Notes under the pieces: generated by a model
Databases searched by the model: none
Seen by the model: only the letters and a program-made list of their open reading frames with translations
What the model was told of the DNA's origin: nothing
Source: an uncultured Pseudomonadota bacterium
GTDB lineage: Bacteria > Pseudomonadota > Gammaproteobacteria > Xanthomonadales > Ahniellaceae
Length of the DNA stretch: 50,447 nt
Direction of reading: 5' to 3'
NCBI GenBank assembly: GCA_937996755.1
Contig: CALKUS010000156.1
Location: 1-50,447 of the forward strand
Program-made: the position numbers and the translations under genes
In this document: one piece after another, positions 26,196 through 35,817 of the stretch
Position numbering within the stretch: position 1 is the first letter of the stretch
How the letters are laid out: each line of letters starts with the position of its first letter

Positions 26196-26615
26196 ATGAA
26201 GCCTGCCGTTGCCGCCGCCTACCGCCGTGAAATGGCCGAAGCCCGAGCCGCGCTCGACGCCGGCGACGACGCGCGCGCGTTCGCGTCGCTCGAGCGCGCG
26301 CACATCGTCGCGCAGCGCTGGCTGTGGCCGCATCTCGTGACGCACTGGCTGATGCTGCGCCGCGGCTGGGGACGGCGCGACGCGCGCGAAGTCGTCGGCC
26401 AGCTGCTGCGCCTCGCCGCGAGCTTCCCGGGCTGGCTCACCGGCTGGGTGCCGAAGGGCAACACGGGCGGCAGCAACGTGTCGGCGCTGCGACCCATGCC
26501 GCTGCCGGCCGACCTGCGCGATCTCCTCGCGGGCCACGACGTCCGCCGCGACGTCGCCATCCGCGTGCCGCTGCTCGTCGCGCTGCTGGTGACCCTGGCG
26601 TCGACCTGGTACTGA
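26196..26615 (+). CDS. DUF3703 family protein
   Basis: A 139-residue protein with an N-terminal amphipathic helical domain (AAAYRREMAEARAALDAGDDARAFASLERAHIVAQRW), a conserved HLVTHWLMLRRGWGRRDAREVVGQLLRL block and GNTGGSNVSALRPMP, followed by a single C-terminal hydrophobic helix (RVPLLVALLVTLAS). This fits DUF3703, of unknown function, often encoded near regulators of metal or redox systems. It probably associates with the inner membrane. ATG 26196 follows a GGAG site at about 26185. Confidence 0.75.
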   Translation: MKPAVAAAYRREMAEARAALDAGDDARAFASLERAHIVAQRWLWPHLVTHWLMLRRGWGRRDAREVVGQLLRLAASFPGWLTGWVPKGNTGGSNVSALRPMPLPADLRDLLAGHDVRRDVAIRVPLLVALLVTLASTWY

Positions 26616-26660
26616 ACGCGGCCCGGCGCCGAGGCGGTCGAACTCCCGGGTACCGAATGC

Positions 26661-26692
26661 TTGACTCTGGACTCAGGTCCAGGGTGCAGACT
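26661..26692 (+). promoter_or_regulatory. MerR-type promoter/operator (CueR-like)
   Basis: A -35 box TTGACT (26661-26666) and a -10-like CAGACT (26687-26692) are spaced 20 bp apart, the over-long spacing used by MerR-family activators. A perfect dyad CTGGACtcagGTCCAG (26667-26682) fills the spacer. It lies just upstream of the regulator gene and should control the regulator, the copper ATPase and perhaps the genes beyond. Confidence 0.82.
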
Positions 26693-26712
26693 AGCGGCTC
26701 CAGGAGGTGGCG

Positions 26713-27111
26713 ATGGACGAGCTCAGCATCGGGCAACTCGCGAAGCGCGCCGGCGTCGGCGTCGACACGATCCGTTACTACGAGCGCGACGGCCTGCTCG
26801 CACCCGCCGGTCGACGCGCGTCGGGCTATCGTCGCTACGGCGAGCTCGAGCTGCGCCGCCTGCGCTTCATCCGGCGCGCGAAGACGCTCGGCTTCTCGCT
26901 GGACGAGATCCGCGCGCTGCTCGCGCTGAGCGGCGAGCGCAACGTGACGAAGATCAAGCGCGCGGCACAGCAGCGGCTGCACGATGTCGAGCAGCGCATC
27001 GCCGAGCTGGAGCGCGTGCGCGACGGGCTCGCAACGCTGATCGACGCGTGCCCGGGCCACGGGCGCGCCGAGGATTGCCCGATCCTCGCCGCGCTGACCC
27101 ACGAGGATTGA
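26713..27111 (+). CDS. cueR: MerR-family Cu(I)-responsive regulator (CueR/HmrR-like)
   Basis: A 132-residue MerR protein: N-terminal HTH (SIGQLAKRAGVGVDTIRYYERDGLL), dimerisation coiled coil (about 80-112) and a metal-binding loop with Cys113 and Cys122 (CPGHGRAEDCPI). The position occupied by Cys79 in divalent-metal sensors is not Cys, which fits a monovalent Cu/Ag sensor. The Cys-X8-Cys loop is one residue longer than in E. coli CueR. ATG 26713 is chosen over the in-frame GTG 26707 because AGGAGG at 26702-26707 is then spaced by 5 nt. The ATPase gene starts 3 bp after its stop. Confidence 0.9.
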   Translation: MDELSIGQLAKRAGVGVDTIRYYERDGLLAPAGRRASGYRRYGELELRRLRFIRRAKTLGFSLDEIRALLALSGERNVTKIKRAAQQRLHDVEQRIAELERVRDGLATLIDACPGHGRAEDCPILAALTHED

Positions 27112-27114
27112 ATC

Positions 27115-29448
<2,334 letters not shown>

Positions 29449-29525
29449 GCGAACGATTGCAACCGGGACACGTCGACGGCCGCGAGGCGTTCCATCATGG
29501 GCACCCCCGCCGGAGGATTGCCCGC

Positions 29526-29999
29526 ATGCAACACGACGCGCACGCCATGCATGGCCACCCGTATCGGCGCCTCGCGCTGATGAGCGCGCTGATGTTCGCG
29601 GCGATGTACGCGCTCATGTACGCGATGGTGGATCGCTGGGGCAACGTCTACAACAGCCTCAACCAGCTCTGGATGGCGCTGCTCATGACGGCGGCGATGC
29701 TGGTGATCGAGCTCGTCGTCATGCGGAAGATGTATCCCGGGCGCGGGCGCAACGCCGCGATCCTCGTGGTGACCGTAGTCGCGCTCGTCGGCTCGTGGTT
29801 CGCGATACGGCAGCAGGCAGCCATCGGCGACGACCAGTTCCTGCGCTCGATGATCCCGCACCACGCGGGTGCCGTGCTCATGTGCGAGCAGGCGCCCGTC
29901 ACGAACCCCGAAATCGTGGCCCTGTGCGGCGACATCGTGGCATCGCAGCGCCGTGAGATCGCGCGGATGAAGGCGATCCTCGCGCGCGACGGTCGTTGA
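29526..29999 (+). CDS. DUF305 membrane-anchored protein
   Basis: A 157-residue protein. A His-rich N terminus (MQHDAHAMHGHPY) is followed by three hydrophobic helices (about 16-35, 47-65, 75-95) and a C-terminal DUF305 ferritin-like helical pair: FLRSMIPHHAGAVLMCEQA and LCGDIVASQRREIARMKAIL. DUF305 proteins are frequent in copper clusters and have His/Met positions that could bind metal. The role in copper handling is inferred from context: copA lies 77 bp upstream and a CopL-like peptide downstream. A GGAGG ribosome site precedes the ATG. Confidence 0.82.
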   Translation: MQHDAHAMHGHPYRRLALMSALMFAAMYALMYAMVDRWGNVYNSLNQLWMALLMTAAMLVIELVVMRKMYPGRGRNAAILVVTVVALVGSWFAIRQQAAIGDDQFLRSMIPHHAGAVLMCEQAPVTNPEIVALCGDIVASQRREIARMKAILARDGR

Positions 30000-30030
30000 G
30001 GCCCGCGTCGATCTGCGCGAAAATGCCCCG

Positions 30031-30408
30031 GTGAGCCCTTTCCGCCGCGTGCTGCTCGTGTTCGCCTGCTTGTGCCTGCTGGCACAACAGGCGGTCGCGC
30101 TCGCGCCGACGGGTTGCACGCACGGCCGCCAGCACGATCATGCCGCGGCCGCCAACCCCCACACAGGCCACGCGGGCCACGCCACGCCGGCAACGCCGCA
30201 CGACCACGCGCAGCCGGGCCACGCCTGCGACTGCGGTTGCCCGTGCGTCGCGAATGCGTGTGCGCAGACTGGTGTGCTGTTCGCGCTGCCCGAGGCCGCG
30301 CTGGCCGACAGCGGCGTCGCGCGGCTCGACGCGCCGACGCCCCCACCTGCGTCGAACCCCGAAGCGGTATTCCCCGCGCCGTTGCTGCGTCCGCCGATCT
30401 TCGCCTGA
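30031..30408 (+). CDS. CopL-like small periplasmic metal-binding protein
   Basis: A 125-residue precursor with GTG start: signal peptide (FRRVLLVFACLCLLAQQAVA), then a His-rich region (HGRQHDHAAAANPHTGHAGH and further His residues), a Cys cluster DCGCPCVANAC (about residues 70-80), and the C-terminal RPPIFA tail. This resembles CopL of Xanthomonas, a small gene upstream of copAB that affects copper-dependent expression. It precedes a TolC-like lipoprotein and a copper oxidase. It shares design with 18503-18877 but clusters His and Cys differently. Confidence 0.72.
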   Translation: MSPFRRVLLVFACLCLLAQQAVALAPTGCTHGRQHDHAAAANPHTGHAGHATPATPHDHAQPGHACDCGCPCVANACAQTGVLFALPEAALADSGVARLDAPTPPPASNPEAVFPAPLLRPPIFA

Positions 30409-30462
30409 ACGCGTCGTCCCGGCACGCGCCCGCGTGCCTCGCGCCGTTCCAGGAGAAAGATC

Positions 30463-31959
30463 ATGTCATTCCGAATGCTCGGACCGCTCGCCGCGGTCCT
30501 GCTCGCGTCGTGCGCGAGCCTGCCGCCCGAGCGCGGCAACGACCGCTTGCGCCAGCTCGCGGCCGAACGAAGCGGCGTCGAGCTCGCGCTCGACGCGCAA
30601 CAACGCGATGCCGCCGAAGCCGATGCTCGCGCGCGGCTGGCGAAGCCGCTGCGCGTCGACGACGCCGTGGCCGTTGCGCTCGCGCGCAGCCCCGACGTGG
30701 CCCGCGCGCTCGCGCGGCTAGGGCTCGCGTGGGCCGACCTCGTCGAGGCGAGCCGCATCTCGAACCCGACGCTGTCGCTGTCCGCGCTCGACTCCGATCG
30801 CAGCGGCGAGGACACGCAGGTTGGCGTGTCGTTCTCGCTCGGTCTCTCCGACCTGCTCGTGCTCGGCTCGCGCGCGCGCATCGCGCGCGGCGAGTTCGAC
30901 GGCGCGCAGGAGGAGGCCGTGCGCGAGCTGCAGTCGCTGGTCGCCGAGACGCGCAAGGAGTACTTCGCGCTCGTCGGCGCCGAGCAGGTCGCGCGCATGC
31001 GCGACGTGGTCGCGACGGCGGCGAACGCCGCGACGGCGCTGGCCGAGCGCTACCGCATCGCGGGCAACATTCCCGCGATCGAGCTGAACCTGCACCAGGC
31101 CGAGGGCGCGTCGGCCGCGATCGAAGCCGAGCGCGCGCGCGCGGACGCGCTGTCCGCGCGCGCGTCCTTCGCGATGCGCCTGGGCCTGGCCGACGGCGAG
31201 GCGTTCGCCGTCGCGGAATCGCTCCCGCTGCCGGCGGGCGAGCTCGAAGACGCCGACGCGCTCGTCGCGCTGGCACTCGATTCGCGGCCCGACCTCGCGG
31301 CCGCGCGCCGCCGCGCCGAGGTGCTCGCCGACTCGCTCGGCGTCACGCGGCGCTTCCGCTGGCTGGGCGACTTCGAGGTGGGCGTCGAAACGGAGCGCGA
31401 GACCGACGGCGCGCGCCTCACGGGCCCGGCCGTTTCGCTGCAGCTGCCGTTATTCCACCAGAACCAGGCCGCAGTCGCGCGCGCCGAAGCGCGCGTCGAT
31501 CTCGCCGAGGCGGATGCGCTCGCGCTCGAGCGCAGCATCGCGCAGCGTGTGCGCGCTGCGCATGCAGCGGTCGCCGCGGACCGGCGCATCGTCGAGCGCC
31601 ATCGCACCGAGCTCATGCCGTACCGCGAGGCGGTCGTCGCGCGCACGCAGGAACAGGTGAACTTCATGCTCGCCGGGCCGTTCGACCTGATCCGCGCGAA
31701 GCGCGACGAATTCGACGCGTACCAGGGTTACCTCGAGGCCGTGCGCGACTACTGGACGCAGCGCGCCGAGCTCGGGCTGGCCGTCGGACGCGTGCTCGCG
31801 TCGGATGCGCACGCGGAATCGAGCGACGAGGTCCGCGCGACGGTGCTGCCCGATGCGGCCGCGCCCATGGACCACGGCAGCATGCGGCACATGCAGCACG
31901 GGGCGCAGGCCGAACCGGATAGCCACGAACACCACGAGCACGAGGAGCCGCAGCCATGA
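30463..31959 (+). CDS. TolC-family outer membrane lipoprotein with His-rich tail
   Basis: A 498-residue outer membrane efflux protein. The signal ends in lipobox LLASC (Cys17). Two OEP repeats follow, with TolC-like helices and LLVLGSRARIARGEFDGAQEE and GPAVSLQLPLFHQNQAAVARAEAR. The C terminus is an unusual Met/His-rich extension (DHGSMRHMQHGAQ and SHEHHEHEE) of about 40 residues that could bind copper. There is no adaptor or RND pump beside it; instead its stop overlaps the copper oxidase start (ATGA, 31956-31959). A copper role is inferred. AGGAGA lies 7 nt before the ATG. Confidence 0.87.
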   Translation: MSFRMLGPLAAVLLASCASLPPERGNDRLRQLAAERSGVELALDAQQRDAAEADARARLAKPLRVDDAVAVALARSPDVARALARLGLAWADLVEASRISNPTLSLSALDSDRSGEDTQVGVSFSLGLSDLLVLGSRARIARGEFDGAQEEAVRELQSLVAETRKEYFALVGAEQVARMRDVVATAANAATALAERYRIAGNIPAIELNLHQAEGASAAIEAERARADALSARASFAMRLGLADGEAFAVAESLPLPAGELEDADALVALALDSRPDLAAARRRAEVLADSLGVTRRFRWLGDFEVGVETERETDGARLTGPAVSLQLPLFHQNQAAVARAEARVDLAEADALALERSIAQRVRAAHAAVAADRRIVERHRTELMPYREAVVARTQEQVNFMLAGPFDLIRAKRDEFDAYQGYLEAVRDYWTQRAELGLAVGRVLASDAHAESSDEVRATVLPDAAAPMDHGSMRHMQHGAQAEPDSHEHHEHEEPQP

Positions 31960-33263
31960 AGATGTCCCGCCGCAACGTGTTCCAGTGGCTGGCGGCCCTC
32001 GGCGCGGGCGCTGCGGTGTCACGCGTCGCGCGCGCCGACGAAGCGCCGTCCGCGGCAGCGACCGGCGACGGCAGCTACGTGCCCGTGCGCACGCTGAACG
32101 GCTGGACGCTGCCGCACCGTGTCGTCGACGGGGTGAAGGAATTCCACCTCGTGGCCGAGGAAATCGAGCACGAGTTCGCGCCGGGCAGCGTCGCGACGTG
32201 CTGGGGCTACAACGGCACCACGCCCGGCCCGACGATCGAATGCGTCGAAGGCGATCGCGTGCGCATCTACGTGACGAACCGCCTGCGCGAGCACACCAAC
32301 GTGCACTGGCACGGCATCCTGCTGCCGGCGGGCATGGACGGCGTGGGCGGCGTGTCGCAACGGAACATCGCCCCGGGCGAAACCTACGTGTACGAATTCA
32401 CGCTGCGCCAGCACGGTACGCACATGTACCACCCGCACGCCGACGAGATGGTGCAGATGGCGAACGGCATGATGGGGCTGTTCGTCATCCACCCGAAGGA
32501 CGGCGAGCCCGAGCGCATCGACCGCGACTACGCATTGCTGCTGCACAACTGGGCGTTGCATCCCGGCACGTCGCGGCCGGATCCGTCGGTGATGTCGGAG
32601 TTCGACCTCTGGACGTTCAACAGCAAGGTGTTCCCCGCGATCGATTCGATGGTCGCCGCGACCGGCGAGCGCGTGCGCGTGCGCGTCGGGAACCTCAGCA
32701 TGTGGAACCATCCGATCCACATGCACGGCGTGCAGTTCCAGGTGACCGGTGGCGACGGGGGCCGCTGGCAACGAAGTGCCTGGCGCACCGAGGTGACCGA
32801 GATCGTCGGCGTGGGTCAGACGCGCGACCTGGAGTTCGTCGCGGTGCCGGGCGACTGGGCGTTCCACTGCCACATGTCGCACCACACCATGAATGCGATG
32901 GGGCACGGCGTGCCGAACAACGTCGGCGTGGACCAGACCGGCGTCGAAGCGGAGATCCGACGGATGCTGCCGGGCTACATGGCGATGGGCGAGGCGGGGA
33001 TGGCCGAGCACCAGGACCACACCGATTCCGGCCACATGAAGGGGCCGGAAAACACGCTGCCGATGATGATGGGCAAGGGTCCGTTCGGGAACATCGAGAT
33101 GGGCGGCATGTTCACGCTCATCAAGGTGCGCGACGGGCTGGCGAAGGGCGACTACCGCGACCCGGGCTGGTACGCGCATCCGCCGGGCACGATCGCTTCG
33201 CGCGTCAGCACGAATCCGGATTTCGGCAACCCGGTGCGGCGCAATCCGGCACGATCCCGATAG
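31956..33263 (+). CDS. Tat-exported multicopper oxidase
   Basis: A 435-residue periplasmic copper oxidase with twin-arginine signal SRRNVFQWLAALGAGAAV. The four copper-binding segments are visible: HWHG (about 112), HMYHPH (about 147-152), HPIHMHG (about 249-255) and HCHMSHHTMNAM (residues 304-315), giving type 1, 2 and 3 copper ligands including axial Met315. The tail is Met/His rich (GHMKGPENTLPMMMGKG). It probably oxidises toxic Cu(I) to Cu(II) in the periplasm. At two cupredoxin domains it is shorter than CueO (about 516) or CopA (about 600). Translationally coupled to the TolC-like lipoprotein. Confidence 0.9.
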   Translation: MKMSRRNVFQWLAALGAGAAVSRVARADEAPSAAATGDGSYVPVRTLNGWTLPHRVVDGVKEFHLVAEEIEHEFAPGSVATCWGYNGTTPGPTIECVEGDRVRIYVTNRLREHTNVHWHGILLPAGMDGVGGVSQRNIAPGETYVYEFTLRQHGTHMYHPHADEMVQMANGMMGLFVIHPKDGEPERIDRDYALLLHNWALHPGTSRPDPSVMSEFDLWTFNSKVFPAIDSMVAATGERVRVRVGNLSMWNHPIHMHGVQFQVTGGDGGRWQRSAWRTEVTEIVGVGQTRDLEFVAVPGDWAFHCHMSHHTMNAMGHGVPNNVGVDQTGVEAEIRRMLPGYMAMGEAGMAEHQDHTDSGHMKGPENTLPMMMGKGPFGNIEMGGMFTLIKVRDGLAKGDYRDPGWYAHPPGTIASRVSTNPDFGNPVRRNPARSR

Positions 33264-33329
33264 CGACGGCGCCGCGCGCACACCTAGCCTCGACGGATAG
33301 CGTGCATGCTGCGCGCATCCGGAGGCGAG

Positions 33330-34226
33330 ATGCTCACGAAGGCCAGTGCGTGGTGTTGGGGCGCGTTGTTCGCGGCAGGCATGGCGACGGCAAGCGACGG
33401 GGCACCGTCGCGCGAGCAGGCGATCGATTCGCTGCTCGCCGCCGATCGCGCGTGGGCGCAGGACGCGGCGACGCAGTCGTTTCCCGATGCCGTCGCGGGC
33501 GCGCTCGCGGACGACGCCTTCGTGATGCTCGCGCGCGGCCGCTCGGCGCAGGGGCCGGCGGCCGTGCGCGCAGCGCTCGCTGCGGAGAGCGGTAGCCACG
33601 CGAGCTGGTTCCCCGCGTGGGCCGGCGTCTCCGCCGACGGCACGCAGGGTTTCACGCTCGGCTACCTCGAGTTGACGCCGGCGCAGGGCGCGCCCTTGCC
33701 CGGCAAGTACCTCGCGTACTGGCGACGCGAGGCGGGCGGCTGGCGCGTGGTCGCGTACAAGCGTCGCCCGCGCGCCGCGGGGGATGTACCGCGAGAGATG
33801 GCGCCCCCGCTGGTGCCGACGGACGCCACGGGCGATGCGCCTGCGCTCGCGGAGATCGAAGCCGGCGTCGCCGCGCGCGAACGCGCGTTCTCCGACGCCG
33901 CCCAGCGCACCAGCCTCGCCGACGCCTTCGCGCATTTCGGCCACGCGCGCGCAGTCAACATGGGCGGTCCCGCCGACGCGGCGATGGTGGTCGGTCCGGC
34001 CGCGATCGCGCGCGCGGTCTCCGGTGGCGAGCAGGAGAGCGGCAGCTCGGTGTCGTGGTCGAGCGACCGCATCGTCGCGGCAGCGAGCGGCGACCTCGCC
34101 CTTTCGATCGGCATGCTGCGCCTCAACGAGGCGCCGAAGGAAGCCGGCGTGCCGCGCGAGTTCCCGTTCTTCACGGTGTGGTACCGCGCGGGCGGCGAAG
34201 GCGACTGGCTCTACGTCGCGGAGTGA
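33330..34226 (+). CDS. exported protein with two NTF2/SnoaL-like (DUF4440) repeats
   Basis: A 298-residue protein. Signal peptide (KASAWCWGALFAAGMATAS), then two related halves: EQAIDSLLAADRAWAQDAATQSFPDAVAGALADDAFVML (about 30-68) and EIEAGVAARERAFSDAAQRTSLADAFAHFGH (about 170-200), each followed by beta strands ending in W-rich segments (YLAYWRREAGGWRVVAYKRR; FFTVWYRAGGEGDWLYVAE). This is an internal duplication of a DUF4440/NTF2-like fold; the function is unknown. The start at 33330 is preferred over 33306 because GGAGG (33321-33325) and the signal peptide fit it. It converges with the AraC gene, overlapping it by 16 bp. Confidence 0.7.
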   Translation: MLTKASAWCWGALFAAGMATASDGAPSREQAIDSLLAADRAWAQDAATQSFPDAVAGALADDAFVMLARGRSAQGPAAVRAALAAESGSHASWFPAWAGVSADGTQGFTLGYLELTPAQGAPLPGKYLAYWRREAGGWRVVAYKRRPRAAGDVPREMAPPLVPTDATGDAPALAEIEAGVAARERAFSDAAQRTSLADAFAHFGHARAVNMGGPADAAMVVGPAAIARAVSGGEQESGSSVSWSSDRIVAAASGDLALSIGMLRLNEAPKEAGVPREFPFFTVWYRAGGEGDWLYVAE

Positions 34227-35116
34227 TTCGTGCGCCGCTTCATCCAGGCGCTGGGCGTCAGTCCGAAATGGCGCACGAACGTCTCGGTGAAGTGGCTGTG
34301 CGCCGCGAAGCCGAGGCGCAGGGCGACGTCGCACACCGGCAGGCCATCGCGCAGCAACTCGAGCGAGCGGTTCACGCGCAGTCGCAGCAGGTACTGGTGA
34401 ATGCTCGATCCCGTCGCGGCGCGGAAGCTCCGCGCGAGGTGGAACGGCGAGGAGTGGACGCGCTCGGCGAGCGTGGCGAGCGCGAGCGGCTCGCCGACGT
34501 GCGCCGCGATGGCGACTTTCGCCTCCTCGACGAGGTCGCGACGCACGCGTCGCTGTCGCGTTCCGCGCGCGGATCCGCCGCGCGAACCGGCCGCCGCGGC
34601 GATCACGTCGCCGAGTATGCACAGCGAGGATTCCTCGAGCGCGAGCGGGTCGCCGCCGCCGTCGCGCGCGGCGGCGTCGAACACGCGCCGCACGCCCAGG
34701 TAGCTCGACGCCGCGAGTGGCGCCCACGCGACCGGAAAGCGCGGCGCGGCGCCCTCGCTCCAGCGTGGCGCGACTTCCGCCATGCACGAGCGCAACGCGC
34801 GCTCGGACAGCGCGAACAAGTCGGAATGGTCGGGCTCGTCGCCCAGCGCCTCGCGCGTGTAGCAATCGCCCGGGTTCAGGAAGACGACCGTATTCGGGTC
34901 CGCCACGAACGCAGGCGCTCCCTCGCGGCGCAGCCGCGCCGCGCGCCGCGGGAAACCGACGATCCAGTTGCGCAGCGGTCCCGTGCCGTGGAAGTGCGGG
35001 TGCGCCTGGGGACATCGGAATTGCGCCGCAGCGACGTCGGCGCCGCGGAACAACAGGTGTTCGACGGGCGCCAGCTTGAGGTCGAGCAGTTCCGTCCGGG
35101 TTGCGGTTCTGTGCAT
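34211..35116 (-). CDS. AraC-family regulator with N-terminal sensor domain
   Basis: A 301-residue regulator. The N-terminal half is an AraC-type cupin sensor (FRCPQAHPHFHGTGPLRNWIVGFPRRA, NPGDCYTREALGDEPDHSDLFAL); the C-terminal 100 residues carry both HTH units (LATLAERVHSSPFHLARSFRAATGSSIHQYLLRLRV and VCDVALRLGFAAHSHFTETFVRHFGLTPSAW). The start at 35116 (MHRTATRTELL) gives a 5' leader of about 20 nt from the TAGAAT -10 at 35143-35148; the longer frame would run into the operator. It is divergent from a second AraC-like gene across a mirror-symmetric repeat region and probably controls both sides. Confidence 0.85.
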   Translation of the reverse strand: MHRTATRTELLDLKLAPVEHLLFRGADVAAAQFRCPQAHPHFHGTGPLRNWIVGFPRRAARLRREGAPAFVADPNTVVFLNPGDCYTREALGDEPDHSDLFALSERALRSCMAEVAPRWSEGAAPRFPVAWAPLAASSYLGVRRVFDAAARDGGGDPLALEESSLCILGDVIAAAAGSRGGSARGTRQRRVRRDLVEEAKVAIAAHVGEPLALATLAERVHSSPFHLARSFRAATGSSIHQYLLRLRVNRSLELLRDGLPVCDVALRLGFAAHSHFTETFVRHFGLTPSAWMKRRTNHSAT

Positions 35117-35142
35117 GGCGAGGCTCGCGACGATCCCGCGCG

Positions 35143-35288
35143 ATTCTAGGCGCGTGCCGCTGCCCCGGGCTTCAGGAATCGTGCGCATTCCTGCGCATTC
35201 GATCCGCGCGCCGCCGGGCAGCGCGCAGGAATGCGCACGCAACTGCGCACGATTCCTGAAGCGGGCCCGAGCAGGCGATTCCTAGCAT
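35143..35288. promoter_or_regulatory. mirror-symmetric divergent promoter with nested inverted repeats
   Basis: Outer 19-nt arms (35169-35187 and 35244-35262) are perfect inverted repeats; inner 16-nt arms (35181-35196 and 35223-35238) are also perfect. On each side a -10-like box lies exactly 20 nt outside the outer arm: TAGAAT (minus, 35143-35148) and TAGCAT (plus, 35283-35288). Neither side has a recognisable -35, and the arms sit where one would be, as expected for AraC-type activation. The repeat unit carries GGAATCGTGCGCA or a variant of it. Confidence 0.8.
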
Positions 35289-35295
35289 CCGTTCC

Positions 35296-35817
35296 ATGTC
35301 GCGCCCGCTGCGCGCAGGGGACCTGGAGATGCTGCGATTCGACGAAGGCGTGGCCCGTTGCCCGGGACGCTCGCTCGCACACCGCCGCCAGCTGTACGCG
35401 CGCCTGCTCGCGGCGCGCGAGGAGATCGCCACGCGTTTCGACGTCGCGTGCCTCGATAGCCTGGCGGAGGTCGCCGGGCTGTCGAGCTGCCACTTCCTGC
35501 GCGTCTTCCAGCGCGTGTTCGGCGAAACGCCGCACGACATGACGCGGCGATGCCGGCTGGAGCACGCCCGCGCGTTGCTCGCCGAGGGCGTGATGTCGGT
35601 CACCGAGGTCGCGCACTGCATCGGCATGCGCAATCGCTGCGCGTTCGCCCGCCTGTTCCGCGACTGGTTCGGCGTGCCGCCGAGCGCCATCCGCAACGCC
35701 GCCGCGAGCAAGGCGCGCGGCTCCCTTCCGCGCGCGCCGGCCATGCCGGCCGCGGGACCGCCGGGGCGCCCCGTCCCGGACTTCGAACGACAAGACCCAT
35801 GGAGGCGAAACGCATGA
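35296..35817 (+). CDS. short AraC-family DNA-binding protein coupled to a TonB receptor gene
   Basis: A 173-residue protein consisting mostly of the two AraC HTH units (LAEVAGLSSCHFLRVFQRVFGETPHDMTRRCRLEHARALL and VTEVAHCIGMRNRCAFARLFRDWFGVPPSAIR), with only about 40 residues before them and a Pro/Ala-rich tail. There is no separate sensor domain. The ATG lies 7 nt after the TAGCAT -10, so the mRNA may be leaderless. The stop overlaps the TonB receptor ATG (35814-35817), so regulator and receptor are made together, suggesting autoregulated control of the receptor. Confidence 0.85.
   Translation: MSRPLRAGDLEMLRFDEGVARCPGRSLAHRRQLYARLLAAREEIATRFDVACLDSLAEVAGLSSCHFLRVFQRVFGETPHDMTRRCRLEHARALLAEGVMSVTEVAHCIGMRNRCAFARLFRDWFGVPPSAIRNAAASKARGSLPRAPAMPAAGPPGRPVPDFERQDPWRRNA

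Noticed and set aside
33306..33329. Upstream ATG for the duplicated NTF2-like protein
   Set aside because: No ribosome site before it; GGAGG and the signal peptide fit ATG 33330.
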